Source of the DNA: Micrococcus endophyticus
GTDB lineage: Bacteria > Actinomycetota > Actinomycetes > Actinomycetales > Micrococcaceae
DNA length: 64,000 bases
NCBI RefSeq assembly: GCF_014205115.1
Contig: NZ_JACHMW010000001.1
Coordinates: 2,418,001-2,482,000, forward strand
Direction of reading: 5' to 3'
Positions 45,238 through 53,789 of the stretch are shown here, in pieces (positions within the stretch are counted from its first letter, which is position 1; every line of letters begins with the position of its first letter). A program made the position numbers and the translations under genes. The notes beneath the pieces were generated by a model, which was not told where the DNA came from, made no database searches, and saw only the letters and a program-made list of their open reading frames with translations.

Positions 45238-46359
45238 TCAGGCGCGATGCGCGGCGGCGGCCTGGGGTCGGGCGGGGACGGTGGGGTCCCCGGGGAAGAG
45301 CTTGCGTCCGGCCCACAGGGAGACGTAGACCAGGCCGACGAGCACGGGGACCTCGATCAGGGGTCCGACGACGCCGGCCAGGGCCTGGCCGGAGGTGACC
45401 CCGAAGGTGCCGATCGCCACGGCGATGGCCAGCTCGAAGTTGTTGCCCGCGGCGGTGAAGGCCACGGTGGTGGACTTGGCGTAGTTCAGGCCCACGGCCT
45501 TGGAGGCGATCAGCGAGATGGAGAACATCAGCACGAAGTAGGCCAGCAGCGGCAGCGCGATCCGGGCAACGTCCCAGGGGTTGGAGGTGATGGCCTCGCC
45601 CTGCAGGGCGAAGAGCAGCACGATGGTGAACAGCAGCCCGTACAGGGCCCAGGGCCCGATCCGGGGCAGGAACCTCTCCTCGTACCAGGTGCGCCCCTTG
45701 GCCCTCTCGCCCAGGAGGCGGGTCAGGAAGCCGGCCAGCAGGGGGACGCCGAGGAAGACCAGGACACTGAGCACGATCGCCCACACGGAGAAGTCGGCGC
45801 TGGTGGTGGGCAGGCCCAGCCAGGACGGCAGCACCTGGAGGTAGAACCAGCCCAGCGCGCCGAAGGCGACGACCTGGAACACGGAGTTGATGGCCACCAG
45901 CACGGCGGCGGCCTCCCGGTCGCCACAGGCCAGGTCGTTCCAGATGAACACCATGGCGATGCACCGGGCGAGCCCGACGATGATCAACCCGGTGCGGTAC
46001 TCGGGCAGGTCCGGCAACAGCATCCAGGCCAGGGCGAACATCAGCGCCGGACCGACGATCCAGTTCAGCACGAGGGAGGTGATCATCAGCCACTTGTCCC
46101 CGGCCACCCGATGGGCCTCGTCGTAGCGGACCTTGGCCAGTACCGGGTACATCATCACCAGCAGGCCGATGGCGATCGGCAGGGAGACCTCCCCGATCTT
46201 CACCGCCTCCAGGGCGGTGTTCAGCCCGGGGACGAAGCGTCCCAGCAGGAGGCCGGCTGCCATGGCCAGCAGGATCCATCCCGGGAGCCAGCGGTCCAGG
46301 AAGGACATCTCCTTCAGCACCGGCTGGTGCGGGGCGGGTGCGGTGGTGCTGACGCTCAC
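45238..46359 (-). CDS. acr3: ACR3-family arsenite efflux permease
   Basis: 373 residues from GTG 46359. Ten hydrophobic helices; conserved Cys in helix 4 ([20 protein letters not shown]) and Glu in helix 9 ([19 protein letters not shown]), both essential in ACR3 proteins. Exports arsenite made by the ArsC enzymes. First gene of acr3-arsC-arsC-trxB-FAD-arsC, divergent from arsR. Confidence 0.93.
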   Translation of the reverse strand: MSVSTTAPAPHQPVLKEMSFLDRWLPGWILLAMAAGLLLGRFVPGLNTALEAVKIGEVSLPIAIGLLVMMYPVLAKVRYDEAHRVAGDKWLMITSLVLNWIVGPALMFALAWMLLPDLPEYRTGLIIVGLARCIAMVFIWNDLACGDREAAAVLVAINSVFQVVAFGALGWFYLQVLPSWLGLPTTSADFSVWAIVLSVLVFLGVPLLAGFLTRLLGERAKGRTWYEERFLPRIGPWALYGLLFTIVLLFALQGEAITSNPWDVARIALPLLAYFVLMFSISLIASKAVGLNYAKSTTVAFTAAGNNFELAIAVAIGTFGVTSGQALAGVVGPLIEVPVLVGLVYVSLWAGRKLFPGDPTVPARPQAAAAHRA

Positions 46360-46369
46360 GGGTAACCCA

Positions 46370-46430
46370 TCTGTTGTATCGACTGATATCGATACGGACA
46401 CTACATGGGCATATCGATGTCCGTCAATGT
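46370..46430. promoter_or_regulatory. Divergent ars promoter with two ATATCGAT operators
   Basis: TTGACG (46427-46422) and GTAGTG (46404-46399) on the minus strand are 17 bp apart and face acr3. Two ATATCGAT cores (TGATATCGATAC at 46384-46395 and CATATCGATGT at 46410-46420) are good ArsR-type half-palindromes placed over the promoter. Confidence 0.65.
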
Positions 46431-46441
46431 AGGATGGGGTG

Positions 46442-46825
46442 ATGGTCGCGACAACTACTATTCCCGCCCCCGAGGACACCGACCGCCCCAAGGGTGACGA
46501 CGCTCTGGGGTCGGTGGCGTGTTGTTCCCTGTCGGCCGGTCCGATCGACGCCGCGCAGGCCCAGCGCGCCGCCGGGATGTTCAAGGCCCTGGCCGATCCC
46601 ATGCGTCTGCGCCTGCTGTCGCACGTGGCCGCCCAGGGTTGCGCTGCGGTGTGCTCGTGCGACCTCACCGAGGAACTCGGCATCAGCCAGCCCACCGTGA
46701 GTCACCACATGAAGAAGCTCGTCGAAGCCGGACTGCTCACCCGCGAACAGCGCGGGCGGTGGGCGCACTACACCGTGGTCCCGGCGGCCTTCGCCGAGCT
46801 GGGCCGGATGCTGGAGCTGGGTTGA
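46442..46825 (+). CDS. arsR: ArsR-family arsenite-sensing repressor
   Basis: 127 residues from ATG 46442 (AGGATGGGG upstream). Winged helix with LADPMRLRLLSHVAAQG, recognition helix SQPTVSHHMKKLVEAGL. Cysteines VCSCDL at the alpha-3 site and ACCSL near the N-terminus can bind arsenite. It should repress the divergent acr3 operon through the ATATCGAT sites. Confidence 0.9.
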   Translation: MVATTTIPAPEDTDRPKGDDALGSVACCSLSAGPIDAAQAQRAAGMFKALADPMRLRLLSHVAAQGCAAVCSCDLTEELGISQPTVSHHMKKLVEAGLLTREQRGRWAHYTVVPAAFAELGRMLELG

Positions 46826-46866
46826 CCCCGCCCGCACCGTCAGCAGACCCGACAGCGCAGTCCGTG

Positions 46867-47979
46867 ATGGCCGGTGCGGTCGACGTCCTGGTGATCGGGG
46901 CAGGCCAGGCCGGGCTGGCCGCCGGGTTCTACCTGCACCGGATGGCCCGCGACGCCGCCCGGGGCCGCGGCGGCCCGGCGCCCAGCTTCGCGATCCTGGA
47001 CGCCAACGAACAGCCCGGTGGGGCCTGGCAGTACTACTGGGACACCCTGGAGTTGTTCTCCCCGGCGGACTATAGTTCCCTGCCCGGCTACCGGATGCCG
47101 GCCTGGACAGGCCCAGGTAATCCCTCGGCCGCCCATGTGGTGGACTACCTGCGCGCCTACGAGGACCGCTACGGGCTGCCGGTGCACCGGCCCGTCACCG
47201 TCCACGCCATCGAGGATCACCCCGACGGCGGCTACCTCACCCGCACCGACCGGGGCACCTGGACCAGCCGGGCGGTCATCAACGCAACGGGCTCTTGGCG
47301 CCGCCCCTTCGTCCCGAGGATGCCCGGTGCGGAGGATTTCACCGGCTCCCAATTGCACACCACCGGCTATCGCGGACGGGAGCCCTTCGCCGGGCAACGG
47401 GTCGTGGTGGTCGGCGGGGGCAACTCCGGTGCGCAGATCGCCGCCGACCTGCTCCCGGCCGCCGCCGAGGTGACCTGGGTGACCCGCCGGCCCCCGCGCT
47501 ACCTGCCGGACGACGTCGACGGCCGGGCCCTGTTCGCCCTGGCCACCGGCCACGTCCAGGCCACCCGCCGCGGTGAACCCAGCCCCGGCGGGGTCGGCTC
47601 GCTCGGCGACATCGTCGCCGTGCCCCCGGTCCGCCAGGCCCGCGACGCCGGCCGCTTGCAGGCCCAGCCGATGTTCTCCGGTTTCACCCCCACCGGTATC
47701 CGCTGGGACGACGGCCGGAAGCTCGAGGTCGACACGGTGCTCTGGTGCACCGGTTTCCGTCCAGACCTGGCCCACCTCCGGCCCCTGCGCCCGGCGATGG
47801 AGGGCACCGTCCCGGCCACCGCCGGTGACCCGCCCACGCGCTCTCGCGACCGGGACGGGCTGTTCTTCCTGGGCTACGGGGACTGGTGCGGCCCGGCCTC
47901 GGCCACCCTGATCGGCGTCGGGGCCCCCGCCCGGGCCACCGCCACCGCGGCGGCACGACACGTCCTGTCCGGGGGCTGA
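46867..47979 (+). CDS. ArsO-like flavin-dependent monooxygenase
   Basis: 370 residues from ATG 46867; TTG 46822, overlapping the arsR stop, is an alternative. FAD motif VLVIGAGQAGLAAGFYLHRM, NADPH motif RVVVVGGGNSGAQIAADLLP, and CTGFRPDLAHL. Flavin monooxygenases of this plan are common in ars operons (ArsO). The substrate is unknown. Transcribed with arsR. Confidence 0.75.
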   Translation: MAGAVDVLVIGAGQAGLAAGFYLHRMARDAARGRGGPAPSFAILDANEQPGGAWQYYWDTLELFSPADYSSLPGYRMPAWTGPGNPSAAHVVDYLRAYEDRYGLPVHRPVTVHAIEDHPDGGYLTRTDRGTWTSRAVINATGSWRRPFVPRMPGAEDFTGSQLHTTGYRGREPFAGQRVVVVGGGNSGAQIAADLLPAAAEVTWVTRRPPRYLPDDVDGRALFALATGHVQATRRGEPSPGGVGSLGDIVAVPPVRQARDAGRLQAQPMFSGFTPTGIRWDDGRKLEVDTVLWCTGFRPDLAHLRPLRPAMEGTVPATAGDPPTRSRDRDGLFFLGYGDWCGPASATLIGVGAPARATATAAARHVLSGG

Positions 47980-48047
47980 TGGAGCCCGGCTGCTCCCGGT
48001 GGTGCTCGTAGACGGGGCGATTCCCCGATTCCCATACACTGGTTTCT

Positions 48048-48245
48048 ATGAGTTCTCCGTTGCCCGATTTCGGTGTGCCCGTTCCCGCAGGTCCGGGCCG
48101 ACTGGCCCCGGATCGGGCCGCTGCGGAGGACCTGGCTCGGCTGCTGCGCGCCTTGGCCGATCCCACCCGGATCCAGTTGCTGGCCCTGATGCACGGCGCC
48201 GGCCCCGAGGGGGCCACGGTCAAGGAACTCACGGATGCGCTGACG
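48048..48245 (+). pseudogene. ArsR-family gene truncated by the second IS3 copy
   Basis: 66 residues: PDRAAAEDLARLLRALADPT then RIQLLALMHGAGPEGATVKE and LTDALT, the first half of an ArsR winged helix. The coding sequence stops at the IS boundary; the IS's own TGA supplies the stop. The recognition helix is missing, so it cannot bind DNA normally. Confidence 0.8.
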
Positions 48246-48272
48246 TGAAGCGCCCTGGGTTTCGTTCCGAGG

Positions 48273-49187
48273 TCAGGACGCAACGGGCGCTGAGTCCTGG
48301 TCGTGAGTGTAGGTCGCCTCGACCTCCGCGGGAGTGCAGTACCCGAGGGCCTCGTGGAGGCGGGCAGTGTTCCACCAGTGCACCCACCCCATCGTGGCCA
48401 GTTCCACCTCTTCGACGGACTCCCACACCCGCTTGGAATGGATGAGCTCGGCCTTGTAGAGGCCGTTCACGGTCTCGGCGAGGGCGTTGTCATAGGAGTC
48501 GCCCACGGTGCCCACCGAAGCGCTCACCCCCGCGGCGATCAGCGCGTCCGAATAGGCCAAGCTGACGTACTGGGCGCCTCGGTCTGAGTGGTGGACGAGG
48601 CCTTCCCGGCCCCGGCTGGCACCAGTGCTCAGGAGGGCATGTTCAAGGGCCAGCAGCGGCAGCCCCTGGGTATGCAGACTGGCTGACACGGCCCACCCCA
48701 CGATCCGGCGGGTGAAGACGTCGGTGATGAACGCGACGTAGCAGAACCCGCCGAGAATACGCACATGGGTGATGTCAGCGACCCACAGCTGGTGAGGACG
48801 CTCAGCGGCGAATCGGCGCTCAACGAGATCAGGACGAGCATCCGGTTCACATGCCGGTCGCGTGGTGATTGGCTTGCGGCCCCGCCGCACTCCCTGCAGA
48901 CCGGCGGCCCGCATGAGCCGGGCGGTCTGGTCGCGCCCGATTTGCCAGCCGGCCCGGGCCATCGCCTGGTGCATCTTCCGGACCCCGTAGACGCTGTAGT
49001 TCTCCGCGTGGATCCGCTCGAGCTCCTCGATGAGGAGCTCGTCTCGCAGAGCCCTCTCGGAGGCAGGCCGTCTCTTCGCGGCGCGGTAGCCGCGAGAGGT
49101 GATGAACCCACGCGCTGTCGCACCAAGGGTGCGGCAGATGGCCTCGACCCCGAAACGATCGCGGTGTTCGTCGATGAACCGGATCAT
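48273..49187 (-). CDS. IS3-family OrfB transposase (copy 2)
   Basis: 304 residues, identical in sequence to the OrfB of copy 1. DDE motifs intact (WVADITHVR, HHSDRGAQYV, NALAETVNGLYKAE). Confidence 0.88.
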   Translation of the reverse strand: MIRFIDEHRDRFGVEAICRTLGATARGFITSRGYRAAKRRPASERALRDELLIEELERIHAENYSVYGVRKMHQAMARAGWQIGRDQTARLMRAAGLQGVRRGRKPITTRPACEPDARPDLVERRFAAERPHQLWVADITHVRILGGFCYVAFITDVFTRRIVGWAVSASLHTQGLPLLALEHALLSTGASRGREGLVHHSDRGAQYVSLAYSDALIAAGVSASVGTVGDSYDNALAETVNGLYKAELIHSKRVWESVEEVELATMGWVHWWNTARLHEALGYCTPAEVEATYTHDQDSAPVAS

Positions 49188-49498
49188 CTCGTCGTGGGGC
49201 GGTCGAGTTCCCTGGCGAAAAAAGCCGAGGCGGCCTTGAGGATTTCGTTTGCCCGGCGGGCCTCGGCGAGCTCTCGCTTGAGCCTGCGGATCTCCTCCGC
49301 CGGACTCTCGCCAGCAGGCACCGGTGCTACCTCGTGGCCGTGGCGGTTGCACCACATCCGCAGCGTCTCTTCACCGACTCCGACCTGCGGGGCGATGGCT
49401 CGGATGGAATGCGAACGCGGGCCTCCCTCAGCGGCTTGGCGTTCCAGGACCATCCGCACGGCGCGCTCACGCAGCTCGGGGGTGTACTTCTTGGGCAT
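49184..49498 (-). CDS. IS3-family OrfA (copy 2)
   Basis: 104 residues, identical to OrfA of copy 1, with the same TTTTTT slip site near its end. Confidence 0.88.
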   Translation of the reverse strand: MPKKYTPELRERAVRMVLERQAAEGGPRSHSIRAIAPQVGVGEETLRMWCNRHGHEVAPVPAGESPAEEIRRLKRELAEARRANEILKAASAFFARELDRPTTR

Positions 49499-49543
49499 GT
49501 TCCGATTCTCCTTCAGTTGGATCGGAACGAAACCCAGTGCGCT

Positions 49544-50161
49544 TCAGTCCCTGACAGCCTCGATCCACCCGTGCCAGCGGGCCCCCGGGTCCTGCCGTGT
49601 GCCGCGGTCGACCACGGTGAACCTCGCCGCGGTCATCACGCCCGCGAGCTCGTCGACCGGCCAGTACCACGCCGTGGTGACGGCGTGGTCGAAGGCCTCC
49701 AGCTGGTCTGAGGCGAAGAAGCCCAGCAGCAGTGACCCGCCAGGGCGCAGCGCCTGGTGCGCGCGCTCCAGGAGGGCAGGCATCTCCACCGGCGGCGTGT
49801 GGATGATTGAGTACCAGCCCAGGATCCCGTTGAAGGCGGCTACGGGCAGGGTCTGGAACGAGCCCGATTTCACGCGTACCTCCGGGTGGGTTCGGTGTGC
49901 GTGGGTCACGAACTCTTCGACCGGCTCGATGCCCGTCACGTCATGGTCCAGCGAGGCCAGGTGTGCGGTCCAGTGGGCCGGCCCGCAGCCGACATCGGCC
50001 AGAACCCCATCCACCCGGTCGGCCCAGGCTTCGACCAGGAGCCTGTCGTCCTCGGCCACGGCGTCCATGGTCCCCAGCAGCTCCGTGTACTCGGCCGCGC
50101 GGGCGTCATAGGCGGCCGGGCTGGTGGAAAGTCCTTCCCGGGCGGTGTCGTCAGGGGTCAC
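49544..50161 (-). CDS. Class I SAM-dependent methyltransferase, C-terminus set by IS
   Basis: 205 residues from GTG 50161, which overlaps the stop of the GNAT gene (GTGA). Motif I VLADVGCGPAHWTAHLASLD, post-I VTGIEPVEEFVTHA, and late LLERAHQALRPGGSLLLGFF. The last residues GWIEAVRD are followed by a TGA that belongs to the IS3 end, so a few native residues may be lost. Function otherwise likely intact. Substrate unknown. Confidence 0.8.
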   Translation of the reverse strand: MTPDDTAREGLSTSPAAYDARAAEYTELLGTMDAVAEDDRLLVEAWADRVDGVLADVGCGPAHWTAHLASLDHDVTGIEPVEEFVTHAHRTHPEVRVKSGSFQTLPVAAFNGILGWYSIIHTPPVEMPALLERAHQALRPGGSLLLGFFASDQLEAFDHAVTTAWYWPVDELAGVMTAARFTVVDRGTRQDPGARWHGWIEAVRD

Positions 50162-50243
50162 CGCTGCCCCTCCGCCGGCGCGAGGATCTGCCAGAGCTCG
50201 TGGTCCTGCCAGCGGCTGGCGATCCGCAGGTACTGCGGAGCTA
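50158..50243 (-). pseudogene. 3' part of a GNAT gene split by the composite transposon
   Basis: Reads LAPQYLRIASRWQDHELWQI then LAPAEGQR and stop, the typical end of RimJ-like GNAT proteins. It begins exactly at the TA beside the transposon end at 50244. Its other half is at 56639-57088. Its stop overlaps the methyltransferase start, so the two genes were once translationally coupled. Confidence 0.88.
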
Positions 50244-50306
50244 GGGCGTGTCTGATAATGCTTCGAGGGTTTGGCTAAGGCCCTGGATCCATTCTCAGAC
50301 ACGCCC
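50244..50306. mobile_element. 63-bp miniature IS5-type element (MITE)
   Basis: 16-bp ends GGGCGTGTCTGATAAT and inverse of GGGCGTGTCTGAGAAT, one mismatch, with 31 bp between and TA on each side. The ends match those of the IS5 copy at 55700-56638, so it is an internally deleted relative that could be moved by that transposase. It truncates a cmtR gene. Confidence 0.85.
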
Positions 50307-50438
50307 TAGGTCGCGGGCGAGTACCGCCGGGTAGCTCGGGCCCTCGAGGAGTGTCATGAGGATGCGGGAGCGGGTCGGGTCGGCCATCGCCCGGCCCAGC
50401 CGGTTCATCACGTCCAGCCGCGAAGCAATAGTCAGCAT
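50295..50438 (-). pseudogene. cmtR-like gene truncated by the miniature element
   Basis: From ATG 50438 it reads MLTIASRLDVMNRLGRAMAD then PTRSRILMTLLEGPSYPAVL and ARDL, followed by GRV-stop from the element. It is nearly identical to the start of the intact CmtR at 54412. The recognition helix and metal cysteines are missing. Confidence 0.85.
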
Positions 50439-50516
50439 GCGCTGACCATACAGAACCTGCTGACCTCTCGTGTGTGGCTCCCGCTGCTGATATCTGCATA
50501 GGTGTATGGTCGTGGC

Positions 50517-50891
50517 ATGAGTGTGACGCCGTTGGATTCGTGTCAGGTCACCGCCGTCCATCCGGAGAAGGTGGCGCTGACCCGGGAGAGGATCCCCGAC
50601 GAGCGCGAGGCCGGCAGGTTGGCCGGGCTGTTCAAGCTCCTGGGGGACCCGCGCCGTGCCCGGGTGCTGTATGCGTTGCTGGAGGCCGGCGAGCTGTGCG
50701 TGTGTGACCTGGCGGCGTCGGTCGATGTCGCGGAGGCGTCGGTGTCCCAGGTGCTGCGGGTGCTGCGTACCGCTGGGGTGGTCGAGAACCGCCGGGAGGG
50801 GCGGATGGTGTACTACCGCCTCGCTGACGGGCATGTGCGGATGCTGCTGGACGTCTCCCGTGAGCACGCCCGCCACGAGGGGCAGGGCTGA
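50517..50891 (+). CDS. SmtB/CzrA-type zinc-sensing ArsR-family repressor
   Basis: 124 residues from ATG 50517. Winged helix LLGDPRRARVLYALLEAGEL, recognition helix EASVSQVLRVLRTAGV. Potential alpha-5 zinc site in ADGHVRMLLDVSREHARHEG (Asp, His, His, His) as in SmtB/CzrA; CVCDL at alpha-3. Overlaps czcD by one base, the usual repressor-exporter pair. A palindrome-like GATATCTGCATAGGTGTATG lies just upstream as a possible operator. Confidence 0.85.
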   Translation: MSVTPLDSCQVTAVHPEKVALTRERIPDEREAGRLAGLFKLLGDPRRARVLYALLEAGELCVCDLAASVDVAEASVSQVLRVLRTAGVVENRREGRMVYYRLADGHVRMLLDVSREHARHEGQG

Positions 50892-51802
50892 TGGGGGCGG
50901 GACACAGCCATGCCCCGGCGACCGGGCATGCCGGTGGCCGCTACCGTCGGCGGCTGGCGGGGGCGTTCGCCCTGACGGCGGGCTTCTTCCTGATCGAGCT
51001 GGTCGCGGGGCTGGTGTCGGGGTCGTTGGCGCTGCTGTCGGATGCCGGGCACATGGCTGCCGATGTGGTGGTGCTGGGTGCGGCGCTGCTGGCGACGCGC
51101 ATCGCGAGCCGGCCGGACTCCACGGGGCGACGCACCTATGGCTCCTACCGGGCCGAGGTGTTCGCCTCGGCGTTGGCGGTGCTGGCGATGCTCGCGGTCG
51201 GGGTGTACGTGGTGGTCGAGGCCATCAGCCGGCTGGGCGACGCGCCGGAGGTGGCCTCCGGCGCCATGCTCGCGGTCGGCTTCGCCGGCCTGGTGATCAA
51301 CATCATCTCCATGCTGCTGCTGCGCAGCGGGGCCAAGGACAGCCTGAACGTCAAGGGCGCCTACTACGAGGTGATCGCCGACGCCGCCGGGTCGGTGGGT
51401 GTCATGGTCGCCGGCGTGCTGATCATCCTCACCGGCCAGCCGATCTGGGACGTCGTGGTCGCGGCGCTCATCGCGGTCTTCGTCATCATCCGGGCGGTGG
51501 TTCTGGGCAGGCAGGTGATCGCGGTGCTGGGCCAGCACGCCCCGGAAGGGGTGGACCCGGAGGACGTCGCCGGTGACCTGGACGCGGTCGAGGGGGTGGA
51601 GGAGGTCCACGACCTGCACCTGTGGACCCTGACGTCGGGGATGAACGTGGCCACGGCCCACCTGGTCGCTGACCAGGGCGCGGACCACGGCGCCGTGCTT
51701 GCCGGCGCGCGCCGGGTGCTGCGCGACCGTTACGGTATCGCCCATGCCACCTTGCAGGTGGAGGGCGCCGGCAGCGACGGCTGTCACGACCTGAGCTGGT
51801 AG
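50891..51802 (+). CDS. czcD: CDF-family zinc exporter CzcD
   Basis: 303 residues. Six helices; metal-site motifs SLALLSDAGHMAADVVVLGA (helix 2, HxxxD) and YYEVIADAAGSVGVMVAG (helix 5). His-rich N-terminus GHSHAPATGHAGG. C-terminal cytoplasmic domain with VHDLHLWTLTSGMNVATAHL. In this copy helix 5 has Glu-x-x-Ala-Asp where HxxxD is more usual, which may alter metal preference. Exports Zn2+ (and often Cd2+, Co2+). Confidence 0.88.
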   Translation: MGAGHSHAPATGHAGGRYRRRLAGAFALTAGFFLIELVAGLVSGSLALLSDAGHMAADVVVLGAALLATRIASRPDSTGRRTYGSYRAEVFASALAVLAMLAVGVYVVVEAISRLGDAPEVASGAMLAVGFAGLVINIISMLLLRSGAKDSLNVKGAYYEVIADAAGSVGVMVAGVLIILTGQPIWDVVVAALIAVFVIIRAVVLGRQVIAVLGQHAPEGVDPEDVAGDLDAVEGVEEVHDLHLWTLTSGMNVATAHLVADQGADHGAVLAGARRVLRDRYGIAHATLQVEGAGSDGCHDLSW

Positions 51803-51866
51803 CACTCGGCACGGAAGCCCGCTCGCGAGAGCCGCACATGCTTGAGCAACGTCTTAGGAGCGCGCG

Positions 51867-52007
51867 ATGACCGCGAAGCACGGCAAGGGCCCCGGGCCGG
51901 ACGAGGGCCAGCGGCCGGCCCGGCGCGGGGTGGTGCTCACCCTGCTGGGGATCGGTCTGGTCGCCGCGGCTTACGTGGTGACGATCGTGGTCATGGTGGT
52001 GCGGTGA
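51867..52007 (+). CDS. 46-residue single-helix membrane protein
   Basis: ATG 51867 follows TAGGAGCG. A basic/Pro-rich N-terminus (MTAKHGKGPGPDEGQRPARR) precedes one membrane helix GVVLTLLGIGLVAAAYVVTI, ending VVMVVR. Located 64 bp after czcD on the same strand. Could be a small regulator of the transporter; no family is recognised. Confidence 0.6.
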   Translation: MTAKHGKGPGPDEGQRPARRGVVLTLLGIGLVAAAYVVTIVVMVVR

Positions 52008-52278
52008 CGCGGCCCAAACGGACCGCGGCCTCATGGCGGCGCCGCAAGGCGGTCATCGCGTCGTCCAGTGCTGTCCTCGTCGGGTCGAGCACGTAGAGGT
52101 CGTGAAGACGTCCAGATATAGGCCTGGGACGGGAGTTCTTGCATCGACTGAACTCCCCGGTGGTTGCAGGTCCGATACGCAGGGGTGCCAGTAAGTAGGG
52201 CTGATCGGCGCCCATTTTCTTGTCTCGCGCCCCGGGGCGAGGCGGTCCCCTATCGGTGTCCCTGTGTGCGGGGCAGGT
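52008..52278. other. Gene-free stretch with a possible gene tail
   Basis: On the minus strand, a frame ending near 52010 reads SGRLHDLYVLDPTRTALDDA then MTALRRRHEAAVRLGR, which looks like the C-terminal end of a lost gene. Nothing else is recognised. Confidence 0.35.
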
Positions 52279-53727
52279 TCACGCCGCGCAGCAGGAGAGC
52301 TTGGCGATGTCGGTGGTGAAGGCCTGCGCGGTGAGCTTGAGGCCTTCGGCCATGGTCAGGTAGGGGCTCCAGAGGTTGGCGACCTGGCTGGTGGTCATGC
52401 CGGCCTCGAGCATGTAGACCCCGGCGGCGGCGAGGTCGCCGGCGTCCTGGGCCAGGGCGGTAATGCCGATGATGCGGCCGGTGTCGGCGTCGGTGACCAT
52501 CTTGATGAACCCGCGGGTGTCGCGGTTGACGATCGCGCGTGGGACGTGCGCGAGTGACAGGACACGGCTGTCGTAGCGGATCCCGGCAGCGGAGGCCTGC
52601 CGTTCGGTCATCCCGACGGCGGCCAGGGCGGGGCTGGTGAACACGACCCGGGGCAGGTGGCGGTAGTCGACCTCGAGGCCGGCGCCGGTGAGGGCGTTGT
52701 CGGCGACGAGGGCGCCGTGGGCCGCGGCGACATACACGAACTGACGGTGGGCGGTGACGTCACCGGCAGCCCAGACGCGCGGGTTGGTGCTGCGCAGATG
52801 GCTGTCGACGACCACCTCGCCGTGGTCGCCGGTGCGCACGTCGACGGTGTCGAGACCGAGCGTGGCGGTGACCGGGCGGCGCCCGGTGGCGACGAGTACC
52901 TCGGCCGCCCGGAGTTCCTGTGAGCCGTCAGTGGTGGTGGCAGTGACCGTGACCTCGCCGGTGGCCGGGTCGCGGCGGACCGCGCTGGGCACCGCGCCGC
53001 GGATGATCTGGATGCCTTCGTCCGTGAAGATCTCATCCAGGGCGGTGGACGCCTCGGGTTCTTCCTGGGACGCCAGCCGTGAGCGGACCAGCATGGTGAC
53101 CCGGACGCCGAGCCGAGCGAAGAGCTGGGCCTGCTCCATCGCGACGTAGCCGCCGCCGATGACCAGCAGCGACTCCGGGACGTGGTCCAGTTCCATCGCG
53201 GTGGTCGAGGTCAGGTAACCGGCCTCCTGCAGGCCGGGGACCGGCGGCGCCCAGGGCCTGGAGCCGGTGGCGATGAGGTAGTGCGCGGCCCGGACCGTCT
53301 CCACCGTGCCGTCAGGGCCGGTGACGCGCAGTGCCGGCTCGCTGGGTGTGCCGACGAACGTGGCGTCCCCGGGGTGGAAATCCCATCCGTACTCGGTGGC
53401 CAGGTCCAGGTACTTCTCGCCACGCAGTGACCCGACGAGCCGATCCTTGCCGGCGATCAAGGCGGGCATGTCGACCGGCCGGACTTCGGGGAGCGGCAGG
53501 CCGGGGAACCGGGAGGCGTCGAGTGTGACGTGGCGGGCCTCGGCGGTCGCGAGCAAGGCCTTGGAGGGCACGCACCCGGTGTTCACGCAGGTACCGCCGA
53601 CGGTGCCACGCTCGATCATCACCACCCGTCTGCCGAGGTTGGTGGCGCGGATCGCGGCCGCGAACGCCGCCCCACCGGACCCGATCATTGCCAGGTCATA
53701 CGACCTGCTGTTAGCCGTTGCCGTCAT
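52279..53727 (-). CDS. merA: Mercuric reductase
   Basis: 482 residues from ATG 53727 (GAAGGAGGAG upstream). FAD-binding LAMIGSGGAAFAAAIRATNL, redox pair GGTCVNTGCVPSKALL, NADPH motif LLVIGGGYVAMEQAQLFARL and the C-terminal vicinal cysteines KLSCCAA that deliver Hg2+ to the active site. No N-terminal metal-binding domain, a common short form. Reduces Hg2+ to volatile Hg0. No merT/merP transporter gene is nearby. Controlled by the MerR site at 53756-53779. Confidence 0.92.
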   Translation of the reverse strand: MTATANSRSYDLAMIGSGGAAFAAAIRATNLGRRVVMIERGTVGGTCVNTGCVPSKALLATAEARHVTLDASRFPGLPLPEVRPVDMPALIAGKDRLVGSLRGEKYLDLATEYGWDFHPGDATFVGTPSEPALRVTGPDGTVETVRAAHYLIATGSRPWAPPVPGLQEAGYLTSTTAMELDHVPESLLVIGGGYVAMEQAQLFARLGVRVTMLVRSRLASQEEPEASTALDEIFTDEGIQIIRGAVPSAVRRDPATGEVTVTATTTDGSQELRAAEVLVATGRRPVTATLGLDTVDVRTGDHGEVVVDSHLRSTNPRVWAAGDVTAHRQFVYVAAAHGALVADNALTGAGLEVDYRHLPRVVFTSPALAAVGMTERQASAAGIRYDSRVLSLAHVPRAIVNRDTRGFIKMVTDADTGRIIGITALAQDAGDLAAAGVYMLEAGMTTSQVANLWSPYLTMAEGLKLTAQAFTTDIAKLSCCAA

Positions 53728-53755
53728 GAACTCCTCCTTCATCGCCCTCAGGATC

Positions 53756-53779
53756 GACCTTCCAGTGCACTGGAAGGTC
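53756..53779. promoter_or_regulatory. MerR operator and merA promoter with 19-bp spacer
   Basis: A perfect palindrome with core CCTTCCAGTGCACTGGAAGG. On the minus strand TTGACC is followed by a 19-bp spacer and CGATCC, the long spacer that MerR-type regulators untwist. The divergent merR start is 11 bp from the palindrome. Confidence 0.85.
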
Positions 53780-53789
53780 AAGGGGGAGA

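Larger units (their letters stand above)
48246..49546 (-). mobile_element. IS3-family element, copy 2 (1301 bp, inverted)
   Basis: Same length, ends and encoded proteins as the copy at 39744-41044, in opposite orientation. CTGAC occurs on both sides near the ends, a possible target duplication. The copy truncates an arsR gene on the left and abuts a methyltransferase gene on the right. Confidence 0.9.

Noticed and set aside
39744-49546. A classic IS3 composite transposon carrying the whole ars block
   Set aside because: The outer flanks of the two copies share no target duplication, whereas each copy has its own short repeat; separate insertions fit better.
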